Shown: positions 12,861 to 22,736 of the stretch, in pieces
How the letters are laid out: every line of letters begins with the position of its first letter
Position numbering within the stretch: the first letter of the stretch is position 1
NCBI GenBank assembly: GCA_029851415.1
Contig: CM056742.1
Coordinates: forward strand, 94,966,976 to 95,030,975
Source of the DNA: Eretmocerus hayati
Lineage: Eukaryota; Arthropoda; Insecta; Hymenoptera; Aphelinidae
Reading direction: 5' to 3'
Length of the DNA stretch: 64,000 bases
The notes under the pieces: generated by a model
Told to the model about the DNA's origin: nothing
Databases searched by the model: none
Seen by the model: the letters and a program-made list of their open reading frames with translations, nothing else
Position numbers and translations under genes: made by a program

Positions 12861-13966
12861 CATCGTTGGGACGAAGGTTAGAACTAATGGTTTGAATATA
12901 CCAACATTTTGCATTGTAGCCCACCGAAGATGAAGCTATCACAATCGGTTGGTCGTTCTCCTGTATGTATTTTATCGAAAACGCTAGAAAATAGTCGAAA
13001 AATAACCGAAGAAGTAAGCATGACGCCTCATTTGCTACGTCTTGGCGACTTTCTCCCATCCTTTGGGGAAGAGTAGGACATATTCTCTCTACATCATCGA
13101 CTCAATCTATCGTTTTTTGACCAAGTGCAGTACATACATCTAAAGATAAGAAGGGAAAGAGAAGAGCTATAATTCTTCGACACGTTGCTGATGCCGCATA
13201 ATCTCATGTCATTGGAAGCGTAGTATTTGTCAGCGTATCACACAATTCAAGGTTTTGCTTTTAAACAGATCACGATATTTGGTCTGCCTTCATGCGTTTC
13301 GTTCCTTCTTTCCACCGATGCAGTCAGCAAACTAACAATTTTAGACATCAATTGCAGGCTGACTTGCTATGCAATTCCTTTCACGCATGGTGAATTTTCA
13401 TTCTTTCTACAAAGTCCCGAATTTTTCGGTGATCTCGAGAGATTAACCAGATAAAATCTTTACTGTATACAGCCATTTGTCCGACTAAATAATCCACCAG
13501 GGCTTTGAGGCGCTGTTGTCACAGTGAGCAAAATCAAACCATTGCCGACTTCCATGTTAAACGGATAACTCTGTTTCTGCGATAAATGGATGCAAATGTA
13601 TTTGGGGTATCCTCTGGCCTGTTTTGCGATTTTTTTCTATCGTCGCCACAATATCAAATATTTTATACATCAGTTGCAGGCTGATGTCTGGCTACACACA
13701 CTTTGAAGAAATCGCATTTATAGCTGCAATTCTAACGACATAGGCTCGGGATGGGTCTTAGGAAGATCATGTCGCAATCACGTGGCCAACACGTTCCCGG
13801 TCACAGCCCGGGCACATTCCTGCTACATTCCTTTTGCCACAAAAATGGACATTTTCAACGTTCCAGGAACGTGGCCGGAACGTGATCGCCACAAATTTGA
13901 CCACGTGGCAGATGTTCCAGTGCCACGTGGCCGCCACGTTCCTGGAACGGGTTGTGCTATCAGGGA
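12861..13966. repeat. Right arm of the long inverted repeat, inner part
   Basis: Reverse complement of blocks in 530-1870. Order here (reading leftwards from 13966) is the CACGTG cluster, then the 1725-1870 block, then the 920-1085 block, then the 1522-1705 block. Compared with the left arm, one block is displaced and the 425-base MITE is absent. Segments around 13230-13370 and 13540-13650 have no clear partner. The sentence-like word ATCAATTGCAGGCTGA recurs at about 13345 and, slightly altered, at about 13670, hinting at local duplication. Confidence 0.7.
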
Positions 13967-14390
13967 CCTCAGTCACGGAACTAGCCCCTCCTGGTATTTT
14001 CGTCGGCGGTTCCGGCGAGGGCTGGGTCTCCTTCATACGCTTACAAACCTGGTACTTATAAATATTCGGTATCTGCTGCTGTTGCTGGAACTACTGGATG
14101 GCTGGATCTCTGGACCGTCGCTATTGTTACTTCTGATGGGGCCGGGTTCGTTGGGTTGTTAAGTGCTGAAGCACAATGGAAGCAGTGGTAACAATCAATG
14201 TGGCTTTATTAACTGACTCTACACAAAACTGGCGTTATGGAAGACTCTATACAGAACTGGTGTTATGAAATGCGTTATACAAGAATGAGAGTATAGAATG
14301 GCAATGCAAGGCTCGTTATGTGGTCACTCGAGCGAGGCTGAGGTTAAAGGTTTGGGTCTCAAGCCCCAAGTCGGCCGGCGGGCGTCTGTA

Positions 14391-14440
14391 TAATTTCATC
14401 TATATAAGGAGCCTATCCTTATATAGATGAAATGACGTCA
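14391..14440 (-). promoter_or_regulatory. LTR-like promoter, left copy, with duplicated TATA
   Basis: On the minus strand, TGACGTCA (14433-14440, a CRE-type site) precedes TATATAAGG. Unlike the right copy, the TATA segment here is doubled in inverted orientation: 14393-14410 pairs perfectly with 14416-14433 around a 5-base spacer, giving TATA boxes facing both ways. TTTATT at 14205-14210 is the antisense of AATAAA, placed like a polyadenylation signal downstream. Activity is inferred from the motifs. Confidence 0.5.
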
Positions 14441-14681
14441 TTAGCTGAGTGGCGTGGTTACGCCCACGAAAGCCTCTGACTGGTTACCGGTGCTGCGTGC
14501 GCATCCTCTCTTTGATGCGCCATCATGGATCTGGGCGGTGCCGACTAGTGAAAGGGGGCGGGCTGTTGCCTAATTCGTGCACGGCCATTATCGATCGAGC
14601 GCGTCGTGGATCTGCGCGCTGGAGGGGAGACTCTCTCTCGTCTGGGCAGCGTCTCTGATTGGTTGTCGGTTGCGTCATCTA

Positions 14682-15988
14682 ATAAGGCCTCCCCTCGGTA
14701 TGCAGCGGCGCCGGGCTTGTTGTTGCTAGGCGGTGGCGCCGGCGTTGCCAAGCGTATGCGACGTTGCCGAGTCTCATGGCCGTATGCCGTAATGAGGTCA
14801 TGGCTGTACGGCGAGTGTTGTTTGTCGACCGCCCCCTTTGGCTGTTGCGATGCTGCATTTCATGTCCTCTTGGCGTTGCTTGGCTTATGCATGTAGCTGT
14901 GGCTGGTCTTTGCTTTGGCTTGAGGCTTGTCCGATGTCCGTTGCCGACGGCTTCCATGCCGTGTATCCGCAGGGAGTTCTGGAATCATGAGTCCCGGTTG
15001 GGACTCGTAAATCATGTCAACAACGTGTTCTCAGACCAACGTGACCGTTGGCTTATGGTTAATCCATCATTCAATTCCAATATCTTTATTTAGTCGAGAG
15101 CCACCCTTCAGCACAAGACACAACCCTGCGTGAATGCGGATCGTCACTTTATATCTTTGACTACACGTAGGAGTCGCTCTTTGGCACAAGGTACGGTCTT
15201 GGGTGAATGCGGAACGATAGTTTGTGCCTTGGACTACATGTGAATAGACCGTTTCCCTCTCATTTTGTAGTACGAGTCGAGATTCTCCGAGTTGTAGGTT
15301 CACGGTTATCTGGTATCGAAGGTTTCATACCTCAACATATGTAACCCTCGATCCCAGATGACCGTGGACCTACAACTCGGAGAATCTCGACTTGTACTAC
15401 AAGATGAGAGGAAAGCGGGTTTCTCATGCGTAGTCCGAGGCGCGAACTATCATTCCGCATTCACCCAAGACCGCACCTTGTGCCAAAGAGCGACTCCCAC
15501 GCGTAGTCAAAGATGTAAACTACCGATCCGCATTCATGCAGGGTTGTGTCTTATGTGCTGAAGGGTGGCTCTCGACTAAATGAAGATAGTGGAATTAAAT
15601 GATGAATTAACCATAAGCCAACGTTCACGTTGGTCTGAAAACACGTTGTTGACATGATTCACGAGTCCCAAACTGGGACTCATGATTCCAGAACTCCCTG
15701 CGGATACACGGCATAGAAGCCGTCGGCAACGGACATCGGACAAGCCTCATGCCAAAGCAAGGGCCAGCAACAGCTACATACATAAGCCAAGCAACGCCAA
15801 GAGGACATGAGATGCAGCATCGCAACAGCCGAAGGGGGCGGTCGACAAACAACACTCGCTGTACAGCCATGACCTCATTACGGTATACGGCCATGAGACT
15901 CGCCAACGTCGCATACGCTTGGCAACGCCGACACCATCACCTAGCAACGACAAGCCCGGCGCCACTGCATACCGAGGGGAGGCCTTAT
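14682..15988. mobile_element. 1.3-kb foldback element with TA duplication
   Basis: Near-perfect palindrome with arms 14682-15322 and 15345-15988 and a 22-base spacer. Termini are ATAAGGCCTCCCC and GGGGAGGCCTTAT. It is flanked by TA on both sides (14680-14681 and 15989-15990). The same place in the opposite arm of the host palindrome (near 17145) reads straight through as CATCTACCCTAC, which is the empty site. The TA duplication and terminal inverted repeats fit a nonautonomous Tc1/mariner-type element. No transposase is encoded. Confidence 0.8.
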
Positions 15989-16205
15989 TACCCTACTGAA
16001 AGAGGCCGAGTCGGTGACCGAGACGGTTGACCGAGTCGGTGTACGGAGTCGGTGACTGTTTCAGTTTACCGACTCGGTCACTTCGCATGGAATGGCCCCA
16101 AATGCCACGAAACGAACAATAAATGATAAATCATCGTCAGAGGTTAATAGAAAAATTAAAAAAAAAAAAGAAAAAAACATGCCCGGCTATTTTCACAATT
16201 TTGAC

Positions 16206-16272
16206 GCGAGTGGGGTTCGAACCTGCAATCTCTTGATTACGAGTCCAAGCACATGTGCCCGGGGCCAGCGAG
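16206..16272 (-). other. tRNA-like segment, left arm copy
   Basis: Read on the minus strand, this contains a perfect B-box core (GGTTCGAACC) preceded by a plausible anticodon loop CTCGTAA, as in tRNA-Thr(CGT). The T stem and D arm pair poorly and there is no clear acceptor stem. It looks like a tRNA-derived relic kept inside the palindromic element, not a working tRNA gene. Confidence 0.35.
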
Positions 16273-16867
16273 ACATCTCGCGAGAGAGGGCTTAGTGAGC
16301 GTACTTGGAGTGTGACTCATAGGAAGTACATAAGATCTGTTTATCATCAGTTTTATCATGAGTTGATCATAAACTCTGACGCCAGAGCACTGAGTCAAGC
16401 CGTAGTTAGGATGGGACTTGGAATATTTCTAGATCTGGCTGCTTGACCGAGTCAGTCAATCGACTCGGTCAACCGAATTCAAATTTCCGCGGGAAAGCAA
16501 CACGCATAAAACTAGGAAAATTTCCAAAATTTGACTGGTTAACCGACTCGGTGTTACTTTCCCGTGAAAAATTGGATTCGGTTGACCGAGTCGGTGTACC
16601 GTGTCGGTAGTTAACCAGCCAAATCTCGGATATTCCCAAGTCCTATGCGTGTTGCTTCCCCGTGAAAATTTGAATTCGGTTGACCGACTCGGTCAAGCAG
16701 CCAGATCTAGGAATATTCCAAGTCCCATCCTAACTACGGCTTGACTCAGTGCTCTGGCGCCAGAGTTTATGATCAACTCATTATGAAACTGATGATAACC
16801 AGAACTTAGGTACTTCCTATAAGTCACACTCCAAGTACGTTCACTAAGCCCTCTCTCGCAACATGTC

Positions 16868-16934
16868 TCGCTTGCCCCGGGCACATGTTCTTGGACTCGT
16901 AATCAAGAGATTGCAGGTTCGAACCCCACTCGCG
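16868..16934 (+). other. tRNA-like segment, right arm copy
   Basis: Inverted partner of the tRNA-like segment at 16206-16272, with the same GGTTCGAACC box and CTCGTAA loop. It could supply a polymerase III promoter, as in tRNA-derived SINEs, but cloverleaf pairing is weak. Confidence 0.35.
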
Positions 16935-17388
16935 TCAAAATTGTGAAAATAGCCGGGCATGTTTTTTTCTTTTTTCTTTAAATTTTTCTATTAACCTCTG
17001 ACGATAATTCATCATTTATTGTTCGTTTCGTGGCATTTGGGGCCATTCCATGCGAAGTGACCGAGTCGGTAAAGTGAAACAGTCACCGACTCCGTACACC
17101 GACTCGGTCAACCGTCTCGGTCACCGACTCGGCCTCTTCCAGTAGGGTAGATGACGCAACCGACAAGCAATCAGAGACGCTCCCCAGACGAGAGAGAGTC
17201 TCCCCTCCAGTGCGCAGATCCACGACGCGCTCGATCGATTCTGGCCGCGCATGAATTAGGCAACAGCCCGCCCCCTTTCACTAGTCGGCACCGCCCAGAT
17301 CCATGATGGCGCATCAAGAAGAGGATGCGCACGCAGCACCAGTAACCAGTCAGAGGCTTTCGTGGGCGTAACCACGCCACTCAGCTAA

Positions 17389-17573
17389 TGACGTCATTTC
17401 GTCTATATAAGGAGCCTACAGACGCCCGCCAGCAGACTTGGGGCTTGAGACCCAGACCTCTAACCTCAGCCTCGCTCGAGTAACCACATAACGAGCCTTG
17501 CATTGCCATTCTGTACTCTCATTTTGTATAACGCATTCGATAACGCCAGTTTTGTGTAGAGTCAGCTAATAAA
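17389..17573 (+). promoter_or_regulatory. LTR-like promoter and poly(A) signal, right copy
   Basis: TGACGTCA at 17389-17396, TATATAAG at 17404-17411 and AATAAA at 17568-17573 lie in the spacing seen across U3-R of an LTR. The unit points outward from the palindrome, toward 17811 and the adjacent coding-like remnant. No confident primer-binding site was found downstream. Confidence 0.5.
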
Positions 17574-17734
17574 GTCACATTGATTGTCACCACTGCTCCC
17601 ATTGGGCTTCAGCACTTAACAACCCAACGAACCCGGCCCCTTCACAAGTAACAATAGCATTGGTCCAGAGATCCAGCCATCCAGTTGTTCCGGCAATAAC
17701 AGCAGATACCGAATATTTATAAGTACCAGGTTTG

Positions 17735-18178
17735 TAAGCGTATGAAGGAGACCCGGCCCTCGACGGAACGGCCGACGAAAATACCAAGAGGGGCTAATTC
17801 CGTGACTGAGGTCTATCCTGAGGAATACCAACCTCCTCTGGAGGTCTTGAAATACGCACCTGAGCCCGTACTTACACTTCAGCGCACGACGAAGGTACTC
17901 GATCTGACCGTATACGGTGCTTCTCTGACGGACGACGAACGATGCCTGACTCCAGCGGACCCAAGCGTTGCCCGCGCTGCCATTTCAAGTTCCCGGGAGC
18001 CAGCCGAACAGCGACCGTATACGAGTTGTACGCCTTGCAACAAGCCCGACGTTTAGCCCGCGCAGGCGCAGAATCAAGTAGGCCTCGAAATTTACCCAGC
18101 GCCGCGCCAGACTCGACATCTGAACCAGGCGTTCCAGCTCCACCCGGACCGTCGTGCCAGTAACTTCAAGACCCGTTC
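17735..18178 (+). pseudogene. Coding-like remnant shared by both arms of the long inverted repeat
   Basis: An open frame at 17742-18056 and a second at 17942-18163 have close counterparts on the minus strand of the left arm (292-720 and 180-368). Shared protein words include YPEEYQPPL, VLDLTVYG, DDERCLTPADPS and QQARRLARAGAESSRPR. In this copy the second frame also has CPRC near its start. Keeping protein-like words in two diverged arms suggests former coding sequence, perhaps a gag-like or transposon ORF broken by frameshifts. I do not recognise the family. From 17812 on it forms the outer part of the right arm. Confidence 0.4.
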
Positions 18179-18480
18179 ATAACACTATCAATACATGAGT
18201 ATATCATATATATTGATGAGCACGAGTAAGTTTACTTTTATTGACACATTTTCACGGCCAACTGCGAGATTTTGAAGCTCATGTTTTGCGAATCAGTACA
18301 CATCAGGAGTCCCACCGGTGAACCGTTGGTCGCAAGATTTGCTTTCTCTGCCGAACCCTGATTCTTATAGTTTACATCATACCCTTCCAAGTTTGTGCAT
18401 GAATAGATCAGTATTGCCGCACGTATATTTTTACTTGGTTTATTGCGTGTTTTTCTCGCGCGTATACTTGCCGGAATACG

Positions 18481-18508
18481 TACACACACACACACACACA
18501 CACATACA

Positions 18509-18584
<76 letters not shown>

Positions 18585-18585
18585 A
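18481..18585. repeat. (CA)n then (TC)n microsatellites
   Basis: A run of CA dinucleotides (about 18481-18510) passes into a longer TC tract that ends exactly where the truncated retrotransposon copy starts. Open frames reading through this tract are artefacts of the dinucleotide repeat. Confidence 0.9.
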
Positions 18586-21006
18586 AAAATGACGCTCCTT
18601 GGATTGGTCCTGAGCTGAGGGCACTCATGAATAAGCGAGACGCGACGCGCAGGCGCTGGGAACGGACTCGATCTAACCAGCGCAAGTGTCCTGAGCTTCA
18701 AAATGAATACTTTCGGCTCAGCGAAGAGGTCGACCTGCGCATTAAACAAGAGCATAACTCCTTCATTCAAACTCATTTGTCAGATGCTCTTGATGAGATG
18801 AAGGACGTTTGGAAGGAGATGCGCAATCTCGGCCTCTTACCTAAGAGCAAAGAGGAGGAACTTCATGGCTTCACACCGGATGAGTTGAACGCACACTTTG
18901 CGGGAGTTTCCGTTTCCCCCCACGATCATATTAATGAAACAATGGACGATATTGACTCGGCACTGGAGGAGGGGTTTAAATTTAAGCCCACAAATTTCAG
19001 TGATGTAGTCCTTGCTATCAAACATTTCTCTTCACACGTCCGTGGAGCGGATGGGATACCCCAAAGCGTGATAGCGAAAGCTCCTCCGGCAATTGGTGAT
19101 CTTATAGTACATATTTTCAATTCCTCTTTCGCTCATAGCGTTTCTCCTGAGGCTTGAAAGCAAGCGCAGCTGATTGCATTGGAGAAGACTGCAGCTCCAT
19201 CAACGGTCTCGGACTTCTGTCCTATAGCGTTGCTATGCTTCCTCTCCAAGGTTCTGGAAAAACTCGCACATGACCAAATCATGGAGTATTTGAAAATCGA
19301 GAAGATACTTGATCGCTTCCAGACTGGTTTTAGGCAACACCATAGCACCCAGACAGCTTTGTTGAAATTGACCGATGGTATCAGATTAGGTATAGACAGG
19401 AAGAAGATCACTCTGCTCCTACTATTCGATTTTAGCAAAGCTCTTGACCCAATCTCACCATCCAAGCTGTTGAGGAAGCTACGACATCTTGGCTTCTCAA
19501 GATCGGCACTCCTGTGGATGAAATCATATTTACAGGGTCGCGACCAACAAATAACTTCTGAAGTAGGCAAATCTGATTGGCTCGAAACCAATCTGGGTGT
19601 TCCACAGGGGTCCGTCCTTGGGCTTGCTAGACGGAAAATCGGTACATCATCTATTTTATGCGGATGATCTCCAAATTAATTTCCAAATCGAGAAAAATAA
19701 GATCAGGGAAGGTATTGCTCGGCTGGGCAAAATAGGACGACTAGTTGCTGAGTGGGCCAGAAGTTCTGGCCTGTGTCTCAACGCTGGCAAGACCAAGGCA
19801 ATCTACTTCAGTTCAGAGAGAGATATCAAAGATCTGAAGAGAATGGACTTGCCAGGAGTTGAGATACAGGTGGGAAAGTTCATCCCGTTCAGTGATACGG
19901 TCGTGAGTCTTGGTGTTACACTTGACAGTGAATTGACGTGGAAACCGCATATTGACCAAGTAACTAAGAAAGTCAACAGAACCCTATACGGTCTGCGGTT
20001 TTTTACGGCATGTATCACCAGACCTCTCCGAATTCGCCTAGACGAGTCATTGGTTCAACCGCACCTAGATTATCGCACGGTCGTGTACCTCGACGCCACG
20101 GACGGACAGCGGCAACGGATACAGAGACTAAGCAATTCATGTGTGAGATATATTTTTGATCCTAGGAGAGACGAGCATATCACCCCGTTTAGGAAGCATT
20201 TGGGTTGGTTACGTACTGATTCGCGGAGAATGTACACTCAGTTATCACTTGATCTCGCGGAATGTTTATATTTCTATCTCAGTCGCACTCAATAGTTAAC
20301 CTATTCAACAAATGAGATAGACATATCAACATTCCGCGAGATCAAGTGATAACCGAGTGTACTTCGCAGCTCCCTTGATGCATAAGATCATGCACGTAGG
20401 AGAACCTGGCTACCTAGCTGCGATGTTCACCAGGTACCAATCTGAACGCCCCGCACGTGGTAATGCAGAAGAGCGGGTACTCAAAGTTCCCAACATGAGA
20501 CTTGAATATGGAAGAAGATCTTTCCAGGTTCAGTGTGCTCATTTGTGGAACTTTCTCCCTCCGGGCTTTCGGCAAATTCAAAAAATTTCACTTTTTCAAG
20601 ACGCTCTAAAAGAATTTCTCTTGTCGCAACCCTCCCAGAGGATTGATGTGGACCAGAAACAGTACTTTGATCTTTGATAGGCTTGGGCTCTTCTCAATCA
20701 GTCTTTTTCTAGTTCTAGTTGAGTTATTCGTGGCTTGTCTGTCACATAATTCTTAAATCTGTGATAGTTTCCGGGCCCATATCTTTTTATATGTACTGAA
20801 CCTTGATTAATTTCCTAATTCATTTTACTCGTGTGCATCTCTCGATGCCTCTCAATGACTAGTCACTTCCTGTGATGAATGGAATTTCTTTGACCAAAAT
20901 GACAAATTATATAATATTCATATGTTGATTATGACCGTTATATATATTTCATGTAACTGTATTTTTACTTTTGCCCCCGGGCGAATAAAGGGAATCAATG
21001 AATCAA
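18583..21006 (+). pseudogene. 5'-truncated CR1/Jockey-group non-LTR retrotransposon, copy 1
   Basis: It starts inside ORF2 at a place matching 25536 of the fuller copy and runs to a 3' tail of AATC-type repeats (20985-21006). Reverse-transcriptase words are clear: FRQHHSTQTALL, FDFSKALD, GVPQGSVLG and FYADDLQ, then the thumb region. Damage: an in-frame TGA at 19155-19157, a roughly 38-base deletion after GVPQGSVLG that shifts the frame near 19630, and a 125-bp MITE at 20235-20359. The thumb then resumes to 20677. Sequence is very close to the copy at 22441-27860, so both belong to one family. It is not functional. Confidence 0.9.
20235..20359. mobile_element. 125-bp MITE with TA duplication
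   Basis: Termini CACTCAGTTATCAC and GTGATAACCGAGTG are the outer parts of inverted repeats of roughly 45 bases. TA flanks both sides (20233-20234 and 20360-20361). The sister retrotransposon copy (27220-27230) gives the empty site GAATGTACTTCGC. This is a Tc1/mariner-type MITE that inserted after the retrotransposon did. Confidence 0.85.
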
Positions 21007-21007
21007 T

Positions 21008-21505
21008 CTCTCTTTTTTTTCTTCTTTTTTTTTTTAAGGTGGTTAGAGGGCAAAATCTGTCTCAAGATCCTTCGGATCTGTCCCCAGACACCGGACTGGT
21101 TCAGCTTACGCGGACTACGCATAGCCCACGCAGGCCATGCCAGGCGGGACATGGGTTTGGGTGTGGCCCACCGAGAGGTGGGCCCGGCCGTGTAATATCC
21201 CTCTCCCCTTGATGTCCGATACCTAGGGCATCGGGCAATCAAGAGAGAGATCCACCTGCATCTACCATCTCAGCCCGGATCCGCGTGAGCATTACTTCAG
21301 GGTGAGCGGCATGTCTCGCGCTCGATTGCGAGCGTTCCTCTTCTCCATCTCCTCTCTTCGGCCACTTGTCGGCATCTTCTATCTTCATTCTTTATTGTTC
21401 CCTCTCTTTCTTCTTCCTTCTCTCTTCTTTCTTCTTTCTTCCCTCTTCAGTGCATCATATTCCTCCTGGAATCATTCGGACCTCTTCTGTTTCCTCTCTC
21501 TCTCT
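21008..21505 (-). mobile_element. 5'-truncated R1-like 3' end, copy a
   Basis: Minus-strand fragment: the poly(A) tail appears as a T run at 21008-21037. The body carries the shared block with TTCAGGGTGAGCGGC and TCTCGCGCTC (about 21295-21330), and the far end matches the C-terminal coding segment seen in the longer copy at 32837-34502. The 3' untranslated part differs from copies b, c and e, so it is another subfamily. It ends at a TC tract. Confidence 0.65.
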
Positions 21506-21968
21506 TTTTTTTTTTTTTTTTTTTTTAAGGTGGTTGTAGGGCGAATACGCTGCGACGTACGGAGGAGAGGCACCGGTCAGCCAAACACAGCTGGCCAGCA
21601 CCTCCCCAACAGTCCCGGGCTGGAATCCACATCGATACGGCCATCCGAACCGGGTAAACCCTCTCTTCCTTCATCGTTGGCGACGGCCATTGGACAAGGG
21701 AGAGATCCACCAACTTACCAATCCGGCCCCGGCACCGCGTGAGCATTACTTCAGGGCCGGCGGCGTCTCGCGCTCAGGATCGAGCGTCTCTCTTCTCACG
21801 ACTCGCAGGTGTTGTTTCCCTTTCTTCGATCTTCTTCCATCTCTTCATTCTTCATTCTTCTTTCTTCTTTCTTCGATCTTCGATCTTCTCTCTCCTTCCT
21901 TCCCTCTTCAGTGCATCATATTCCTCCTGGAATCATTCGGACCTCTTCTGTTTCCTCTCTCTCTCTCT
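21506..21968 (-). mobile_element. 5'-truncated R1-like 3' end, copy b
   Basis: Minus-strand fragment about 462 bases long: T run (poly(A) in the element's sense), a conserved block starting AAGGTGGTTGTAGGG, the TCTCGCGCTCAGGATCGAGC segment, a TC/TTC-rich part, and a last coding scrap. It lies between TC tracts and is nearly identical to copy c immediately to its right. Confidence 0.7.
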
Positions 21969-22440
21969 TTTTTTTTTTTTTTTTTTTTAAGGTGGTTGTA
22001 GGGCGAATACGCTGCGACGTACGGAGGAGAGGCACCGGTCAGCCAAACACAGCTGGCCAGCACCTCCCCAACAGTCCCGGGCTGGAATCCACATCGATAC
22101 GGCCATCCGAACCGGGTAAACCCTCTCTTCCTTCATCGTTGGCGACGGCCATTGGACAAGGGAGAGATCCACCAACTTACCAATCCGGCCCCGGCACCGC
22201 GTGAGCATTACTTCAGGGCCGGCGGCGTCTCGCGCTCAGGATCGAGCGTCTCTCTTCTCACGACTCGCAGGTGTTGTTTCCCTTTCTTCGATCTTCTTCC
22301 ATCTCTTCATTCTTCATTCTTCTTTCTTCTTTCTTCGATCTTCGATCTTCTCTCTTCTTCCTTCCCTCTTCAGTCCATCATATTCCTCCTGGAACCATTT
22401 GGACCTCTTCTGTTTCCTCTCTCTCTCTCTCTCTCTCTCT
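21969..22440 (-). mobile_element. 5'-truncated R1-like 3' end, copy c
   Basis: Same layout as copy b with a period of 462 bases. Its 5' end (element sense) differs from b: it shares CAGTCCATCATATTC and GGAACCATTTGG with copy e (34517-34985), whereas b shares GTGCATCAT and GGAATCATTCGG with copy a. It is bounded on the right by a TC run at about 22416-22440. Confidence 0.7.
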
Positions 22441-22736
22441 GGCGGTAAGTGTTTCCACACGCATCTAACATCGCTCCGTGCTTGAACATCTCTTTAACCA
22501 TCAAAACGTCGTCCCGAGTGGCACTTTTTTGCAGATTGGACTCCCACCTGCAGGCTCATACCACTGGAGCATCACTGCATGGCTCCTGCTCGAGCCTGGG
22601 AGGAATAATTCCAATTCTGCAACTCCAACAACAACATCGAGTTGGCAGTGCCTGGCGCCGAAAGTGAGCTTTGTGCGCATGCTCGGAGGTCGTCTGCTAC
22701 GCTGGCCTGCTTCGCTGTCTTGCTGTCTGATGCACG

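Larger units (their letters stand above)
15991..17140. repeat. Array of near-palindromic ACCGAGTCGGT words
   Basis: I count at least seven exact copies of ACCGAGTCGGT or its complement ACCGACTCGGT, plus several one-base variants (for example ACCGAGACGG and ACGGAGTCGG). They cluster at the two ends and the middle of the inner palindrome. Each word is an imperfect palindrome. They could be binding sites for a transposition protein; that is inference. Confidence 0.6.
13967..17811. mobile_element. 3.8-kb palindromic element inserted in the right arm
   Basis: The ends are perfect inverted copies (CCTCAGTCACGGAA ... TTCCGTGACTGAGG) and the whole insert folds back. About 13967-14681 plus 15989-16535 is the reverse complement of about 16612-17811. 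It separates 13966 from 17812, which are adjacent in the left arm (around 528). The arms contain LTR-like signals: a TGACGTCA element, a TATA box and AATAAA, pointing outward. They also contain a tRNA-like stretch and many ACCGAGTCGGT words. There is no long coding region. I could not resolve a target duplication because the site itself is partly palindromic. It could be a foldback transposon or an inverted head-to-head product of an LTR element. Confidence 0.75.

Noticed and set aside
16868..16934. Functional tRNA-Thr gene
   Set aside because: Acceptor and D-arm pairing are absent and the T stem has mismatches, although the B box is perfect.
150..18178. Polinton/Maverick or integrated virus reading of the long inverted arms
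   Set aside because: No DNA polymerase B, packaging ATPase, protease, capsid or retroviral-type integrase is encoded between the arms.
18318..18776. Long open frames on both strands across the CA/TC tract
   Set aside because: They are produced by dinucleotide repeats, which lack stop codons; only the part after 18583 is coding-derived (retrotransposon ORF2).
21525..22208. Two identical 73-codon minus-strand frames
   Set aside because: They lie in the 3' untranslated part of the R1-like copies; identity reflects the tandem repeat, not a conserved small gene.
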